Origin: Anaerolineales bacterium
Lineage (GTDB): Bacteria > Chloroflexota > Anaerolineae > Anaerolineales > UBA4823
Assembly: GCA_025057645.1 (NCBI GenBank)
Contig: JANXBJ010000016.1
Location: 1-62,636 of the forward strand
DNA length: 62,636 nt
Direction of reading: 5' to 3'
Part shown: positions 1 through 8,751 of the stretch, in pieces
Numbering within the stretch: the stretch's first letter is position 1
Layout of the letters: every line of letters starts with the position of its first letter
Notes under the pieces: generated by a model
The model's database searches: none
Seen by the model: the letters and a program-made list of their open reading frames with translations, nothing else
What the model was told of the DNA's origin: nothing
Translations under genes and position numbers: made by a program

Positions 1-1783
1 AAGTCCTGATCGCCTCTTCGACTTGATCCGGAGGTAAATAGTTTCCTGCCGAAGGCCCTTCCTTGAAGGGCTGATGGAAAATCTTAGGCAAGCGATCGTC
101 AGCAGCGGTCAACCCCTCACGTAGGTTGAAGACGCGGGCAAGGGTGTAGGCGCGCTCTCCGGCTCTCAGGAGCTCCTCCATAGTGATATCCCAGCCGGTG
201 ACAGCTTGAATGAGGGAAACCAACTGCGGGCGGCCGATGGTGAAAAAGATGAAGCCGCAAAAGCCCATCAGGTTCATGGTTACTGACCAGGGGATTTCCA
301 CCGCAGCAAGGCGCATCTTCTCGCGGCTCAAGTCGTTAATGGGCAAGGGTCGGGTAATGCCAAAGGGCTTGAGCGGCGCAATGCTCTCTTCGGTAGTGTA
401 GTCGGTATCATGCACGTTGTGATTGTGATCGGCACCGGTCGGGGAAACGGCATATCCAATCCCCAGAGCATACTTAATGCGCGGCTCGTGCATCGGCACT
501 TCTTGACCCTTCACTTGCACGGCGAATTCCTCTGTGCCGCGCCCGATAGCCCGCGCGGCACGCAGCGAACCCTGCGAAAGCAGATAACCGAAGCTTTCGC
601 GCTTGCCCATTAGTTCCACCACTTGCACCATCGCCCGAGCGTTACCAAAGCGCAATTCAATGCCCCCCGTGTCCTCCAAGGTGATCAAGCCACGCTCAAA
701 GCAATCCATTGCCCAAGCGACCGTCACGCCCGCCGAAATCGTATCCAGGCCATAGGCGTTGCAGAGTTGGTTGGCACGGGCAATAGCGGCTAGATCGTCA
801 ATTGCGCACATCGACCCAAAGGCGCCGATGGTCTCATACTCAGGACCGCCATACACGGGATCGACCGGAAATTCCCCTTCTTGCACTTCGACCACCCGTT
901 TGCAGTGCACCGGGCAGGCAAAACAGGTGTCGCGTTCTTTGAGGATCGTCTCGGTCATCGTTTCGCCGCTGATTTTTTCGTAGCCGGCGAAGATGCCCTC
1001 TTGGAAGTTGCGCGTCGGCAGCCCGCCGCTGAGTTGATGGTGCACAACGCCCGAGGCAGTGCCATTCAGGCGCAGGTCGGCTGCCCAAGTTTCGGGAAAA
1101 TGTTGGGCATACCACTTTGCCAGCTCATTGAGCGCCTTAGGGTCGCGCGGGGTCACTTTTTGGGTGCCGCGCACGGCAATGGCTTTGAGCTTCTTGCTGC
1201 CCATTACTGCGCCAAGCCCGGTGCGGGCAGCGGCGCGGTTGATGTCATGCATTATGGCGGCAATGGGAGAGAGCTTCTCCCCGGCTGGGCCGATCTGCGC
1301 TACCCGCACGCGGTGGTCACCCAGTTCCTCGTGGATCAGAGCTTGCGTGCGGGCGGTGAGCGATCCCCATAGATGTTCGGCGGGGCGGATTTCGACTTGC
1401 CCATCGTGAATATACAAATAAACGGGCTTCGGAGCTTGCCCTTCGATGATGATGGCGTCGTAGCCGGCCTTGGCAAGCTCCGCCCCCCAAAAGCCACCGA
1501 CATCGGCTTCCCCGAAGCCGCCGATGAGGGGAGATTTTGCCCCAACAGCGTGACGGCCGCTGCCCCCAATTGCTGCCCCGGTCACGAGACCGTTGGCAAA
1601 GATCAGTTTGTTTTGCGGGCTGAGCGGGTCAACCCCTGGCGGCAATTCTTTCAAAAGGTAGTAGGCGATCAGCCCCCAACCGCCGTAATACAACCGCCAA
1701 AAGGAGTCTTCGATGTCCTCTACGTGCCAAGTCGAGGTGCTCAAATTGACCCGCAACAACTTTCCATTAATTCCCAAGACCAT
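1..1783 (-). CDS. Aldehyde ferredoxin oxidoreductase family protein, C-terminus cut by window edge
   Basis: Reading from the ATG at 1783 there is no stop to the left edge: 594 codons, close to the usual length of about 600-640, so only the last few residues are missing. The N-terminal part carries the AOR pterin-binding signature (VTGAAIGGSGRHAVGAKSP, about residues 52-70) and a GYDAIIIEG segment. The [4Fe-4S] motif CFACPVHC lies near residue 286. The family oxidises aldehydes to acids with a tungstopterin cofactor and ferredoxin in the cytoplasm. The start overlaps the end of the upstream enolase gene by 17 bases, so the two are surely one operon, and a sugar-derived aldehyde (for example glyceraldehyde) is a reasonable substrate guess. 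Family is certain; substrate is not visible. Confidence 0.93.
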   Translation of the reverse strand, partial: MVLGINGKLLRVNLSTSTWHVEDIEDSFWRLYYGGWGLIAYYLLKELPPGVDPLSPQNKLIFANGLVTGAAIGGSGRHAVGAKSPLIGGFGEADVGGFWGAELAKAGYDAIIIEGQAPKPVYLYIHDGQVEIRPAEHLWGSLTARTQALIHEELGDHRVRVAQIGPAGEKLSPIAAIMHDINRAAARTGLGAVMGSKKLKAIAVRGTQKVTPRDPKALNELAKWYAQHFPETWAADLRLNGTASGVVHHQLSGGLPTRNFQEGIFAGYEKISGETMTETILKERDTCFACPVHCKRVVEVQEGEFPVDPVYGGPEYETIGAFGSMCAIDDLAAIARANQLCNAYGLDTISAGVTVAWAMDCFERGLITLEDTGGIELRFGNARAMVQVVELMGKRESFGYLLSQGSLRAARAIGRGTEEFAVQVKGQEVPMHEPRIKYALGIGYAVSPTGADHNHNVHDTDYTTEESIAPLKPFGITRPLPINDLSREKMRLAAVEIPWSVTMNLMGFCGFIFFTIGRPQLVSLIQAVTGWDITMEELLRAGERAYTLARVFNLREGLTAADDRLPKIFHQPFKEGPSAGNYLPPDQVEEAIRT

Positions 1784-2972
1784 GGTTTCCCTCGTCTGTT
1801 GGTGGAAGGTTCTTTAGGCGTTCTTTCAATTGCTCCATTTCCGGGGTGACTACTGCGGAGAAGTAGGCGCGATCCGGGTTTTGATAGGGGTGCTGTTGAG
1901 CTGTTTTCTCGTTGAGCATTACTCCCAATCCGGGGCTTTCTAACAACGGCAAATGTCCTTGGCTGGGAGTTTCGATCATCGGTTCTACCAACTCTGCGCG
2001 CCAAGGCACATCGTTGGTGGGCAGTTCAAGGATGACGAAATTGGGAGTGCAGGCGGCAAGATGCAGAGCAACTGCAGTGGAGACCGGGCTGCCGGAGTTA
2101 TGCGGTGCAAAGCCGAGATAGCGCGCTTCAGCTTGAGCGGCAATGAGCCGGGTTTCAAAGATGCCGCCAGCATAGGTGATGTCTGGTTGAACGATATCGA
2201 CCGCGCGTGCTTCAATCAGGCGGGCGAACTCGTATTTTCCATACAAACGTTCCCCGGCGGCAATCGGGATCGGCGATCGCTGGCGCACAAAAGCCATGGC
2301 TTTTTCATCTTCAGGCGGCACTGGTTCTTCCAACCAAAAAGGCTGATAGGCCGCTAGATCATTGGCGATGCGCACTGCGGCGGCGGGGGTGAACAACCCG
2401 TGCGCTTCGAGCATCAAATCCACATCCTCGCCGACTGCCTGACGGACGGCATCCACCTCTTCTAGCACCCTGCGCCGCTGGGCTGGCGACAACCAACCGT
2501 GCGCTCCATGAAACGGATTCCACTTCAGCGCAGTAAAACCGGCTTGGACAGCTTGCTGGGCGGCTTGGGCCAGTGCATCCAACCCCTGCAAACCTTCAAA
2601 CCAGCCGTTGTTATAGACGCGCACCCGATTGCGCACCTTGCCCCCCAAGAGCTGATAGAGAGGTACGCCGAGGGCCTGACCGAGGATATCCCACAGGGCG
2701 ATTTCGATGGCGCTAATAGCTGCCATAAGAATGACACCACCGCGTTTGTGAAAGGCTTGATAGAGCGTCTGCCAGTGCGCTTGGATTTGAAAGGGGTCTT
2801 GCCCGATAAGGACGCGGGACATATCCTCGATTGCCCCCACCACAGCGTGTTCGCGGCTGCGAATGGTCGCTTCTCCTAATCCTACCAAGCCCGCGTCGGT
2901 ATAAATTTGGACGAAGGTGAAATTTCGCCAATTTGCGTCAACCAGAGTCGTGGAGATACGGGCGATCTTCAT
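1767..2972 (-). CDS. Mandelate racemase/muconate lactonizing enzyme family, galactonate dehydratase-like
   Basis: 401 residues with the two-part enolase-superfamily fold. Motifs of the D-galactonate/gluconate dehydratase branch are visible: DLMLEAHG (about residue 195), WLEEPVPPED (about 218), AAGERLYG (about 245), PDITYAGGI and APHNSGSPV (about 295). These supply the Mg2+ ligands and the catalytic His. The reaction would be dehydration of an aldonic or uronic acid to a 2-keto-3-deoxy acid. The gene is the first of the leftward pair with the AOR gene and diverges from the GntR regulator. Its promoter holds the same 11-bp palindrome found at the gntR promoter. Exact substrate stereochemistry cannot be read from the sequence. 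Confidence 0.88.
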   Translation of the reverse strand: MKIARISTTLVDANWRNFTFVQIYTDAGLVGLGEATIRSREHAVVGAIEDMSRVLIGQDPFQIQAHWQTLYQAFHKRGGVILMAAISAIEIALWDILGQALGVPLYQLLGGKVRNRVRVYNNGWFEGLQGLDALAQAAQQAVQAGFTALKWNPFHGAHGWLSPAQRRRVLEEVDAVRQAVGEDVDLMLEAHGLFTPAAAVRIANDLAAYQPFWLEEPVPPEDEKAMAFVRQRSPIPIAAGERLYGKYEFARLIEARAVDIVQPDITYAGGIFETRLIAAQAEARYLGFAPHNSGSPVSTAVALHLAACTPNFVILELPTNDVPWRAELVEPMIETPSQGHLPLLESPGLGVMLNEKTAQQHPYQNPDRAYFSAVVTPEMEQLKERLKNLPPTDEGNHGLGN

Positions 2973-2996
2973 GCCGCGGAGAGAAATCTCATCATA

Positions 2997-3043
2997 TCAT
3001 CTGATGACTTCTTCAGTATAGCACGCTTTGAATGGCGAGTCAA
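2997..3043 (-). promoter_or_regulatory. Promoter and GntR-type operator of the dehydratase/AOR operon
   Basis: On the minus strand a -35 TTGACT (3043-3038) is followed after 17 bases by -10 TATACT (3020-3015). Just downstream, at the expected transcription start, lies the palindrome TCATCTGATGA (2997-3007), which is repeated at the divergent gntR promoter. The placement suggests repression by blocking initiation. The boxes are read directly; the regulator assignment is inferred from adjacency. Confidence 0.75.
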
Positions 3044-3219
3044 GCGGAATTTTGGATAAATTGACCAGTTGGGGAACCGAGCCATGAAAATCCGGAGAAA
3101 ATAGCCATCAGACAAAATCGAAAAATCGTGCTGCGCTCTATCAAACTATATCCAAGGATGCAATCTTGCTTGGTGGGTGAAAATCGCCGGCGGGAGTTAG
3201 AGGCCTTTTGTCAATCTGC

Positions 3220-3267
3220 TTGACATTCCCTGAGAAAACGACTAAAATGAGAATACTCATCTGATGA
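3220..3267 (+). promoter_or_regulatory. Promoter and operator of the gntR gene
   Basis: TTGACA (3220-3225), a 17-base spacer and TAAAAT (3243-3248) form a near-consensus sigma-70 promoter. The palindrome TCATCTGATGA (3257-3267) lies immediately downstream, 21 bases before the gntR start codon. It is identical to the copy at 2997-3007, so the regulator probably represses itself as well as the divergent operon. Confidence 0.78.
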
Positions 3268-3287
3268 CCTGATGTATAGGGTAGAGA

Positions 3288-4007
3288 ATGAAGATTGTCC
3301 GCACCAACATCGCTGACGAGGTCTCGAATTGGTTGCTGGAAGCCATCCGTTCGGGGCGCTATCAAAGCGGTGAAAAATTGCCCTCCGTAGAAGAGCTTGC
3401 CGCCCAGCTCAACGTGGGCAGAAGTTCGGTACGCGAGGCTCTGCGTCAGCTGCAGGCTTTGGGTTGGGTCACTTTGCAGCATGGCAAAGGCACCTTTGTT
3501 TCCGCCCCCAAAGTGCAAATTGGCTCTTCTCTGGCCTCTTTTAGCGAGTCGGTTAGGGCACGTGGCATGCAACCCGGCGGGGTGATTTTGCGTCGCGAGG
3601 TCGTCCCGGCTTCAGAGGCCGTGGCTTGCGAGCTGCAGATCGACACCGACGAACCGGTTAATTTGCTGGTGCGCCTGCGCCTCGCCAACGGTGAACCGGT
3701 CGCTCATGAGACCTCCTACACGCCCAACCGCTTATTTCCCGATTTGCTCGATCATGCATGGACAGTGGAAACCTCGCTTTATCAATTGCTGAGCGAAAAA
3801 TACGGGGTGCGCTTTCTGTACGCCGTCCATACTCTCTTTCCCATCCAAATCGATGAGGCCCTTAGCCAACTGTTGCAATTACCGGTGGGCACTCCGGCGA
3901 TCAAGCTTAAGTCAATTCTCTACGATCAAGACCATCGGCCCATAGAGATGGCGTTTGATGTCTATCATCCCGATCGCTATCAGTATACGGTGGTCTTGAA
4001 GCGTTAG
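3288..4007 (+). CDS. GntR family transcriptional regulator with UTRA domain (HutC type)
   Basis: 239 residues. The N-terminal winged helix-turn-helix (about 1-70) has the GntR pattern SGEKLPSVEELAAQLNVGRS followed by VREALRQL. The rest (about 85-235) resembles a UTRA effector domain, ending in YHPDRYQYTVVLKR. HutC-type regulators usually sense sugars, sugar phosphates or organic acids and release their operators on binding. The gene sits between a dehydratase/AOR operon read leftward and an epimerase/dehydrogenase read rightward 22 bases downstream, so its effector is probably a sugar acid of that pathway. Two identical operators flank it. Confidence 0.9.
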   Translation: MKIVRTNIADEVSNWLLEAIRSGRYQSGEKLPSVEELAAQLNVGRSSVREALRQLQALGWVTLQHGKGTFVSAPKVQIGSSLASFSESVRARGMQPGGVILRREVVPASEAVACELQIDTDEPVNLLVRLRLANGEPVAHETSYTPNRLFPDLLDHAWTVETSLYQLLSEKYGVRFLYAVHTLFPIQIDEALSQLLQLPVGTPAIKLKSILYDQDHRPIEMAFDVYHPDRYQYTVVLKR

Positions 4008-4029
4008 TTCCTTCCCTCAGGAGGTTACG

Positions 4030-4893
4030 ATGTCGGCGGCAAAGCGAGTTCTCGTCACCGGTGGCAGTGGCAAAGCGGGTAAATGGGTGATCGAACACCT
4101 TCTTGAACACGGCTATGAAGTGATCAACGCCGATCAGAAGACTTCTCCCCTCGTGAGAACCTACCATGTCGATCTGACGGATCTGGGCCAGACTTTCGGC
4201 GTCGTAGAAGGGAAAGACGCTGTGATCCATCTTGCGGCGATTCCCTGGCCGGGCGAGCATACTGCTGAAGTCGTCTTTCGCAACAATGTAATGTCCACTT
4301 TCAACGTTTTACAGGCGGCGTGTGTGCTCGGAGTCAGAAAAGTCGTCCTGGCCGGCAGCGAGTCGGCCCTGGGCTTCCCCTTCATGTTTCGGCGTTTTTC
4401 TCCGCAGTATCTGCCGATTGACGAGGAGCATCCCCTGCTCGCTCAGGATGCCTACGGACTCTCGAAGATCGTCCTTGAAGAACTTGCCAAGGGGTTTGTG
4501 CGTCGTGAGCCGCAAATGTCGATCATCAGCCTGCGTCTATCTTATATTTTGCAGCCCGAGGATTATGCATCTGAACTCGAAGCCGCTTGGCAGGATGAGC
4601 AGCGCAACGATTTCAACCTTTGGGCGTATATCGATGCTCGGGACGCAGCACTAGCCTGCCGCTTAGCAATGGAATACCCCGAACCGGGGTTTGAGGCTTT
4701 CTATATTGCTGCCCCTGACACACTGATGAAACAACCTACTCTGGATTTAGTGAACCGCTATTATCCCGGCGTCCAGACCATCCGCGAGGGCTTTGGCGGA
4801 CGCATGTCTCCCCTCGATTGTCGCAAAGCCGAACGCCTGTTGGGGTTTAGACCGCAGTATACGTGGAAGGATGTAGTCGGGGAAAGGTCTTGA
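4030..4893 (+). CDS. NAD-dependent epimerase/dehydratase (extended SDR), uronate dehydrogenase-like
   Basis: 287 residues with the Rossmann motif TGGSGKAGKWV at about residues 10-20, DLTD (about 49), the NAD-binding HLAA (about 67) and a catalytic YGLSK (about 143). An AGGAGG ribosome binding site lies 6-7 bases before the ATG. It is probably co-transcribed with gntR, 22 bases upstream. The pattern and length fit SDRs such as uronate dehydrogenase, which oxidises a uronic acid to a lactone and would feed the neighbouring dehydratase. A sugar-nucleotide epimerase role is also possible. Fold is confident, substrate is inferred from context only. Confidence 0.85.
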   Translation: MSAAKRVLVTGGSGKAGKWVIEHLLEHGYEVINADQKTSPLVRTYHVDLTDLGQTFGVVEGKDAVIHLAAIPWPGEHTAEVVFRNNVMSTFNVLQAACVLGVRKVVLAGSESALGFPFMFRRFSPQYLPIDEEHPLLAQDAYGLSKIVLEELAKGFVRREPQMSIISLRLSYILQPEDYASELEAAWQDEQRNDFNLWAYIDARDAALACRLAMEYPEPGFEAFYIAAPDTLMKQPTLDLVNRYYPGVQTIREGFGGRMSPLDCRKAERLLGFRPQYTWKDVVGERS

Positions 4894-4965
4894 GCCGGGA
4901 TTGGAGATAGCTCGGCAGTTTTGCACCTTCGGGGAGAGCGCAAGTAACCTCCCTGCGCTTGAAAG

Positions 4966-6411
4966 CTAGGTCTCTCGGATGGCCTCCTGCAAAGCGCGTT
5001 CAAGAGCTTCATCGGCGCCGGGTGGAAGTTCCACCGGCTTGGCCTGAGCTAAAATCTCCAGCACTTTCTCATGAGCTACCTGATCGATCGATTTAGCGCC
5101 GGCGCTAAGCCACTCGTCGATCGTTTGACGCTTGAAGAGCACGGGGAAGAAGAGTTCTTTACGGAAATGGCGGGCCGTATGGGGATGACCGAGGAAGCTG
5201 CCACCAGGTCCTACTTGGCGGATTACATTGATCGCTAACGTCTCCTCGGTGACCTCGAAGCCTTGAAGGATGCGCTTGATATGGCGGATGATCTCATCGC
5301 AGATCATCGCCATCTCTGGCGAGCCATACTGTCCGAAACACAGCGTGCCGTTGGCCTGACACATGGTCATTCCTGCCAAGCTGACCAGGAGCAAGGTCTG
5401 TGTGGCCTCTGCAGCGGCTTCGGCATCGGGAAGTTTCGCTTCCACTCCGCCGCCCAAGCCGTAGATTGGAATGCCATAGCGCTTAGCGAGCTGAACCATG
5501 GCGATTTTCCCCAAGTCTTGTTCCGGACTTCCGTAGGTCACCTGGGTGGTGCGCATATCAAAGACATCGGTATCGGGTTTTAGGACCACTTTAGCGCCGG
5601 GCTGAACGAGCTGGGTGAGTACAACGCCAAAGAGCACCTCGGCATTGGTCAGTGCAACCGTACCGGCGACTGTCGCAGGACCAGTTGCTCCCATCAACGG
5701 CCCCGGCGAGTAGAGGATGGGGATGCCGGCATGAACGGCATCGACCAACCCTTCATTCATCACCGCTATTTTTAGCGGGGTGACCGGAGTCACAATCCCT
5801 AAGGCGGAGGGCTTTTCTCGCATCACGCTTTCCCCGCCGCTGGCTGCTGCGACCATAGCTAGAAGCTTTTGGGTGAAGGGACGCTCCAAAATATTGATCA
5901 CGGTCGGCTTGGTTGTGTTGCGCAAGATGGCATCGAAATCGTGGAAGAAGACGGTGGAAGTGGGCATATCACCCGACATGCACAGGGTCTGCACGAAATC
6001 GATGTTTTCCAAGGCATGGCCGATGCGCGTATTGTTGATCATATCTTGTTTTGTCGGTTGGCGGGGACGCCGAGCTTCGTAGTCCCAAAACATCGGTTCA
6101 GAAGTGCCGCCCATGCCGTAATAAACTCGCCCCAATTCAATCTGTAGATCCATGGCGGGGTCGTTCCGCCCGTAAAGAATGAAGGATTTAGGGACTTGGT
6201 CAATTGCCCACTCTACCATGTCGCGCGGCACATGGATTGAGCGGGCTTCGCGGTTAACTTTTGCCCCTCCCTTTTCAAAGATTTCCAGAAAAAGGTCCGA
6301 CTCGCTGAGCACGCCTGGGTCCATCAGGAGGTCCAGAGAGGCCTGATAGATGCGATCCAGTTCGTTTTCCGAGAGGACGGTTAGGTTGCCGGCTCTAGCT
6401 CCAGGTTTCAT
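4966..6411 (-). CDS. MttB-family (trimethylamine methyltransferase-like) protein, non-pyrrolysine
   Basis: 481 residues with the COG5598/MttB barrel: conserved stretches include YYGMGGTSEP near residue 97, NILERPF and VVLKPDTDVFDMRT. There is no in-frame amber codon, so it belongs to the non-pyrrolysine group, whose characterised members demethylate quaternary amines such as glycine betaine, proline betaine or carnitine and pass the methyl group to a corrinoid protein. No corrinoid protein gene is seen nearby. The ATG has a GAGGAG site 6 bases upstream and follows the LacI stop by 2 bases, so this is the last gene of the ABC transporter operon. Substrate unknown. Confidence 0.87.
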   Translation of the reverse strand: MKPGARAGNLTVLSENELDRIYQASLDLLMDPGVLSESDLFLEIFEKGGAKVNREARSIHVPRDMVEWAIDQVPKSFILYGRNDPAMDLQIELGRVYYGMGGTSEPMFWDYEARRPRQPTKQDMINNTRIGHALENIDFVQTLCMSGDMPTSTVFFHDFDAILRNTTKPTVINILERPFTQKLLAMVAAASGGESVMREKPSALGIVTPVTPLKIAVMNEGLVDAVHAGIPILYSPGPLMGATGPATVAGTVALTNAEVLFGVVLTQLVQPGAKVVLKPDTDVFDMRTTQVTYGSPEQDLGKIAMVQLAKRYGIPIYGLGGGVEAKLPDAEAAAEATQTLLLVSLAGMTMCQANGTLCFGQYGSPEMAMICDEIIRHIKRILQGFEVTEETLAINVIRQVGPGGSFLGHPHTARHFRKELFFPVLFKRQTIDEWLSAGAKSIDQVAHEKVLEILAQAKPVELPPGADEALERALQEAIRET

Positions 6412-6413
6412 CT

Positions 6414-7493
6414 CTAGCTCCTCTTGGGATGAGAGTTCTTGAGGGAGGAAGGCGGGGCGATCGAGGCGCGACGCACGATCTCAAAGCTGATCTGATTGAA
6501 GTACGGCCGGGGCAGGTGTGTGTCTTCCCCTCGAATCCGCCGCAACAGTAGCTCAACGCAGGCCTGTGCCAAGTGGGTATGGCTGGTTGCAACGGCGCTG
6601 ATCGGTGGTTGGGAAAAAGAGAACCAATCCAAGTCGTCAAAGCAGATCAGGGAAATCTGTTCCGGGATTTTGATTCTGTGCGAACGCAAGGTCTTAATCA
6701 CTCCGGGCATAATAGCGTTGCTGGCTACAAAAAACGCAGTCGGAGGAGGTTGCAGGTGCAATAGTTCCTCTGCAGCCTTCGCTCCCCATTCGCTGCGCAA
6801 CGTGCCCAGGCGCACGTAGCACTCCTCCGCAGGGAGGCCAGCTTCCCTTATTGCCGCCAAGAAGCCTTGCCAGCGGTCGTAATTACTACTATATCCCACG
6901 TCCCCGCCGATATATCCAATACGGCGATGGCCGCTCTTGATTAGCTCTTCGGTGGCTGCCTTAGCGCCTTTGAAATCTTCAAAGACAATAGTGTCCAGTT
7001 GGGCTGCTTTCACTTGGCGCACAATGCAGACCGTGGGAATATTTTGGGAACAAAGGTGTCTCAGAAGTCCTTCGTCGGGGGAAGTAGGCACCCAAATCAA
7101 GCCGTCCACGTCGTGCCCGATCAGCTTGAGCAGAGCATCGCGCTCGATTTCTAAATCGTCTCGAGTGGAGGAGAGGAGCAGTTGAAATCCCTCTTGATTG
7201 AGTAACAAGCTGATCTGATCGGCTAGAGCCGTGTAGTATGCGTTGAGCAAGTTGGGAATGATCAGGCCGATAGTACGACTATAGCGCTGACGCAAGGCTT
7301 TTGCGCGTAAATTGGGTTGGTAATTGAGGGAGCGCACTGCCTCCAGCACACGGCGACGACTCTCCTCGGAGACATAGCCGGTGTTGTTCAAGACCCGTGA
7401 GACGGTTGCGATCGAGGTCTGAGCTACCTTGGCTACTTCACGTAATCCTACTCGTTTGCGGGTATTTGGAGGGGTGCCGTTTTCTTGGGCCAA
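6414..7493 (-). CDS. LacI family transcriptional regulator
   Basis: 359 residues starting at TTG (AGGAG ribosome binding site upstream). The LacI helix-turn-helix is clear at about residues 16-45 (VGLREVAKVAQTS then IATVSRVLNNTGYVSEE), followed by the hinge and a periplasmic-binding-like effector domain beginning at RTIGLIIPN. It lies inside the ABC transporter operon, 55 bases after the UroD-like gene and 2 bases before the MttB-like gene. A LacI-type 12-bp palindrome lies at the operon promoter (11976-11987), so it most likely represses the whole operon, including itself, until the transported solute appears. Confidence 0.93.
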   Translation of the reverse strand: MAQENGTPPNTRKRVGLREVAKVAQTSIATVSRVLNNTGYVSEESRRRVLEAVRSLNYQPNLRAKALRQRYSRTIGLIIPNLLNAYYTALADQISLLLNQEGFQLLLSSTRDDLEIERDALLKLIGHDVDGLIWVPTSPDEGLLRHLCSQNIPTVCIVRQVKAAQLDTIVFEDFKGAKAATEELIKSGHRRIGYIGGDVGYSSNYDRWQGFLAAIREAGLPAEECYVRLGTLRSEWGAKAAEELLHLQPPPTAFFVASNAIMPGVIKTLRSHRIKIPEQISLICFDDLDWFSFSQPPISAVATSHTHLAQACVELLLRRIRGEDTHLPRPYFNQISFEIVRRASIAPPSSLKNSHPKRS

Positions 7494-7548
7494 CTTCTCT
7501 CTCCTAGGGAAAATTTAAGGCGTCGACCGCTAAAAGGGCCTATTCGCC

Positions 7549-8751
7549 CTACTTCCCTTCTTTTAGCCTTTGAGCGATCCAAGCGACCCGCTCGATTGAA
7601 TTGTGGCGCATAAAAAGGTCAACAACACCAAGCAGAATAGGACGGTCGATCAGGCTGAGGAGACGTTCGACGTTGCTCTCGAATTCCTCTCGGGGCGTTT
7701 TTTCTTCCAGCCATGTTGAGGGAATCGCTCCCCAAATTAGGGGGCCATTTCGGAAGGCCTGCCAAGCTTCTTCGAAAGTACAACTAGTGAGCGGGAAGGG
7801 AGAAAACGACTCGCAGACATCCAACCCGCTCTCGGGCAGCAGGGTCAAAAGCGGGCGCATATCCCCATCGGTGTGGCTGCCGACCTTTTTCCCTTGAGCG
7901 TGCAAGAGTTCGGTGTATTTCTGATAGGCTTCCAAGCAATACTGGCGAAAGAGAGGCGGGCTGGTCATGCTTCCGTGGAGGTTATCCGGAAATTCCACAT
8001 AGGGTGTTCCTCCGGGATCGCCTGCACCCAGCGGAGCCAGACGCGGCAGAATGTCCATCATTTGCTCATCCAAAAGGTGCAGAAGCCGTTCCGTGCGCTT
8101 GCGTTCGTAGTGGAGGGCTTTGAAGAGATTCACCTCTCCCAAGTACTCCAATAGGAGCTGCTGAAAGGGAATGCGTTGGAGGAGTGGCACCACCAGCCCG
8201 TTATCGCCGATGTGCTGCTGCCAGCTCTGCACAGTATCAAACAAGGGTACGAACTCCATCCGTTCGATAATATACTCGGCCACGGAATAGTCGTCAGGTT
8301 CGAGAATGAGATGCTGTTGAAGGTAGGGGTCTAAACCGGCCAAAACGTGCTCTTCGAGTAGCCCGTGGCGGAGATGTAGGGTGCCCCTAGGGGTTATCAG
8401 GTCGGTCTCTGTTGTCCCGGCCTGTGTGGTGGAGATAATATCCCATAAGCTAGGAAAGTTTTCAACTATGGGTTCGTACTCGTGATAAAACTCCTTTCCT
8501 TCGAACCGAGCGCGTACTTCCACACCTCGCAAGCGGAAAGCATAGGCGTTGACGAATTTCAACCGCCCTACCTCGAGTTCTCGGTGGAGGTGGTCCAAAT
8601 CCCAATCCGCCATGTAAGCCGGCAAGGTTTGGGTGCGTTGATGGCTGCGGTGCCACGCTTCCAAGCGGGTAATAAAGGGGAGACGCGGCGGCGTTTCTCC
8701 TCGCAGCACCATCCAGGCCAGCTTGCGTTGTGTCAATCCCTCGTGGCTCAC
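7549..8751 (-). CDS. Uroporphyrinogen decarboxylase (UroD/MtaA) family protein
   Basis: 400 residues from a GTG at 8751 that overlaps the permease stop (GTGA), with GGAG 7 bases before it. The reading frame stays open further upstream, but that part is antisense-like shadow of the permease. The C-terminal half has the family's GKKVGSHTDGDMRPLL segment, where MtaA-type methyltransferases carry a zinc-binding HxC. Here it reads H-T-D, with a later DVCES cysteine. True heme-pathway UroD is unlikely given the operon. A methyltransferase acting with the MttB-like protein, or an unknown enzyme on the imported solute, fits better. Catalytic activity is not established. Confidence 0.78.
   Translation of the reverse strand: MSHEGLTQRKLAWMVLRGETPPRLPFITRLEAWHRSHQRTQTLPAYMADWDLDHLHRELEVGRLKFVNAYAFRLRGVEVRARFEGKEFYHEYEPIVENFPSLWDIISTTQAGTTETDLITPRGTLHLRHGLLEEHVLAGLDPYLQQHLILEPDDYSVAEYIIERMEFVPLFDTVQSWQQHIGDNGLVVPLLQRIPFQQLLLEYLGEVNLFKALHYERKRTERLLHLLDEQMMDILPRLAPLGAGDPGGTPYVEFPDNLHGSMTSPPLFRQYCLEAYQKYTELLHAQGKKVGSHTDGDMRPLLTLLPESGLDVCESFSPFPLTSCTFEEAWQAFRNGPLIWGAIPSTWLEEKTPREEFESNVERLLSLIDRPILLGVVDLFMRHNSIERVAWIAQRLKEGK

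Noticed and set aside
881-1849. Rightward reading frames opposite the AOR gene
   Set aside because: They are antisense shadows of a strongly conserved AOR frame; no ribosome sites or domains.
4966-6411. Pyrrolysine-type MttB
   Set aside because: No in-frame TAG interrupts the gene, and no pyl genes are seen; it belongs to the non-pyrrolysine branch.
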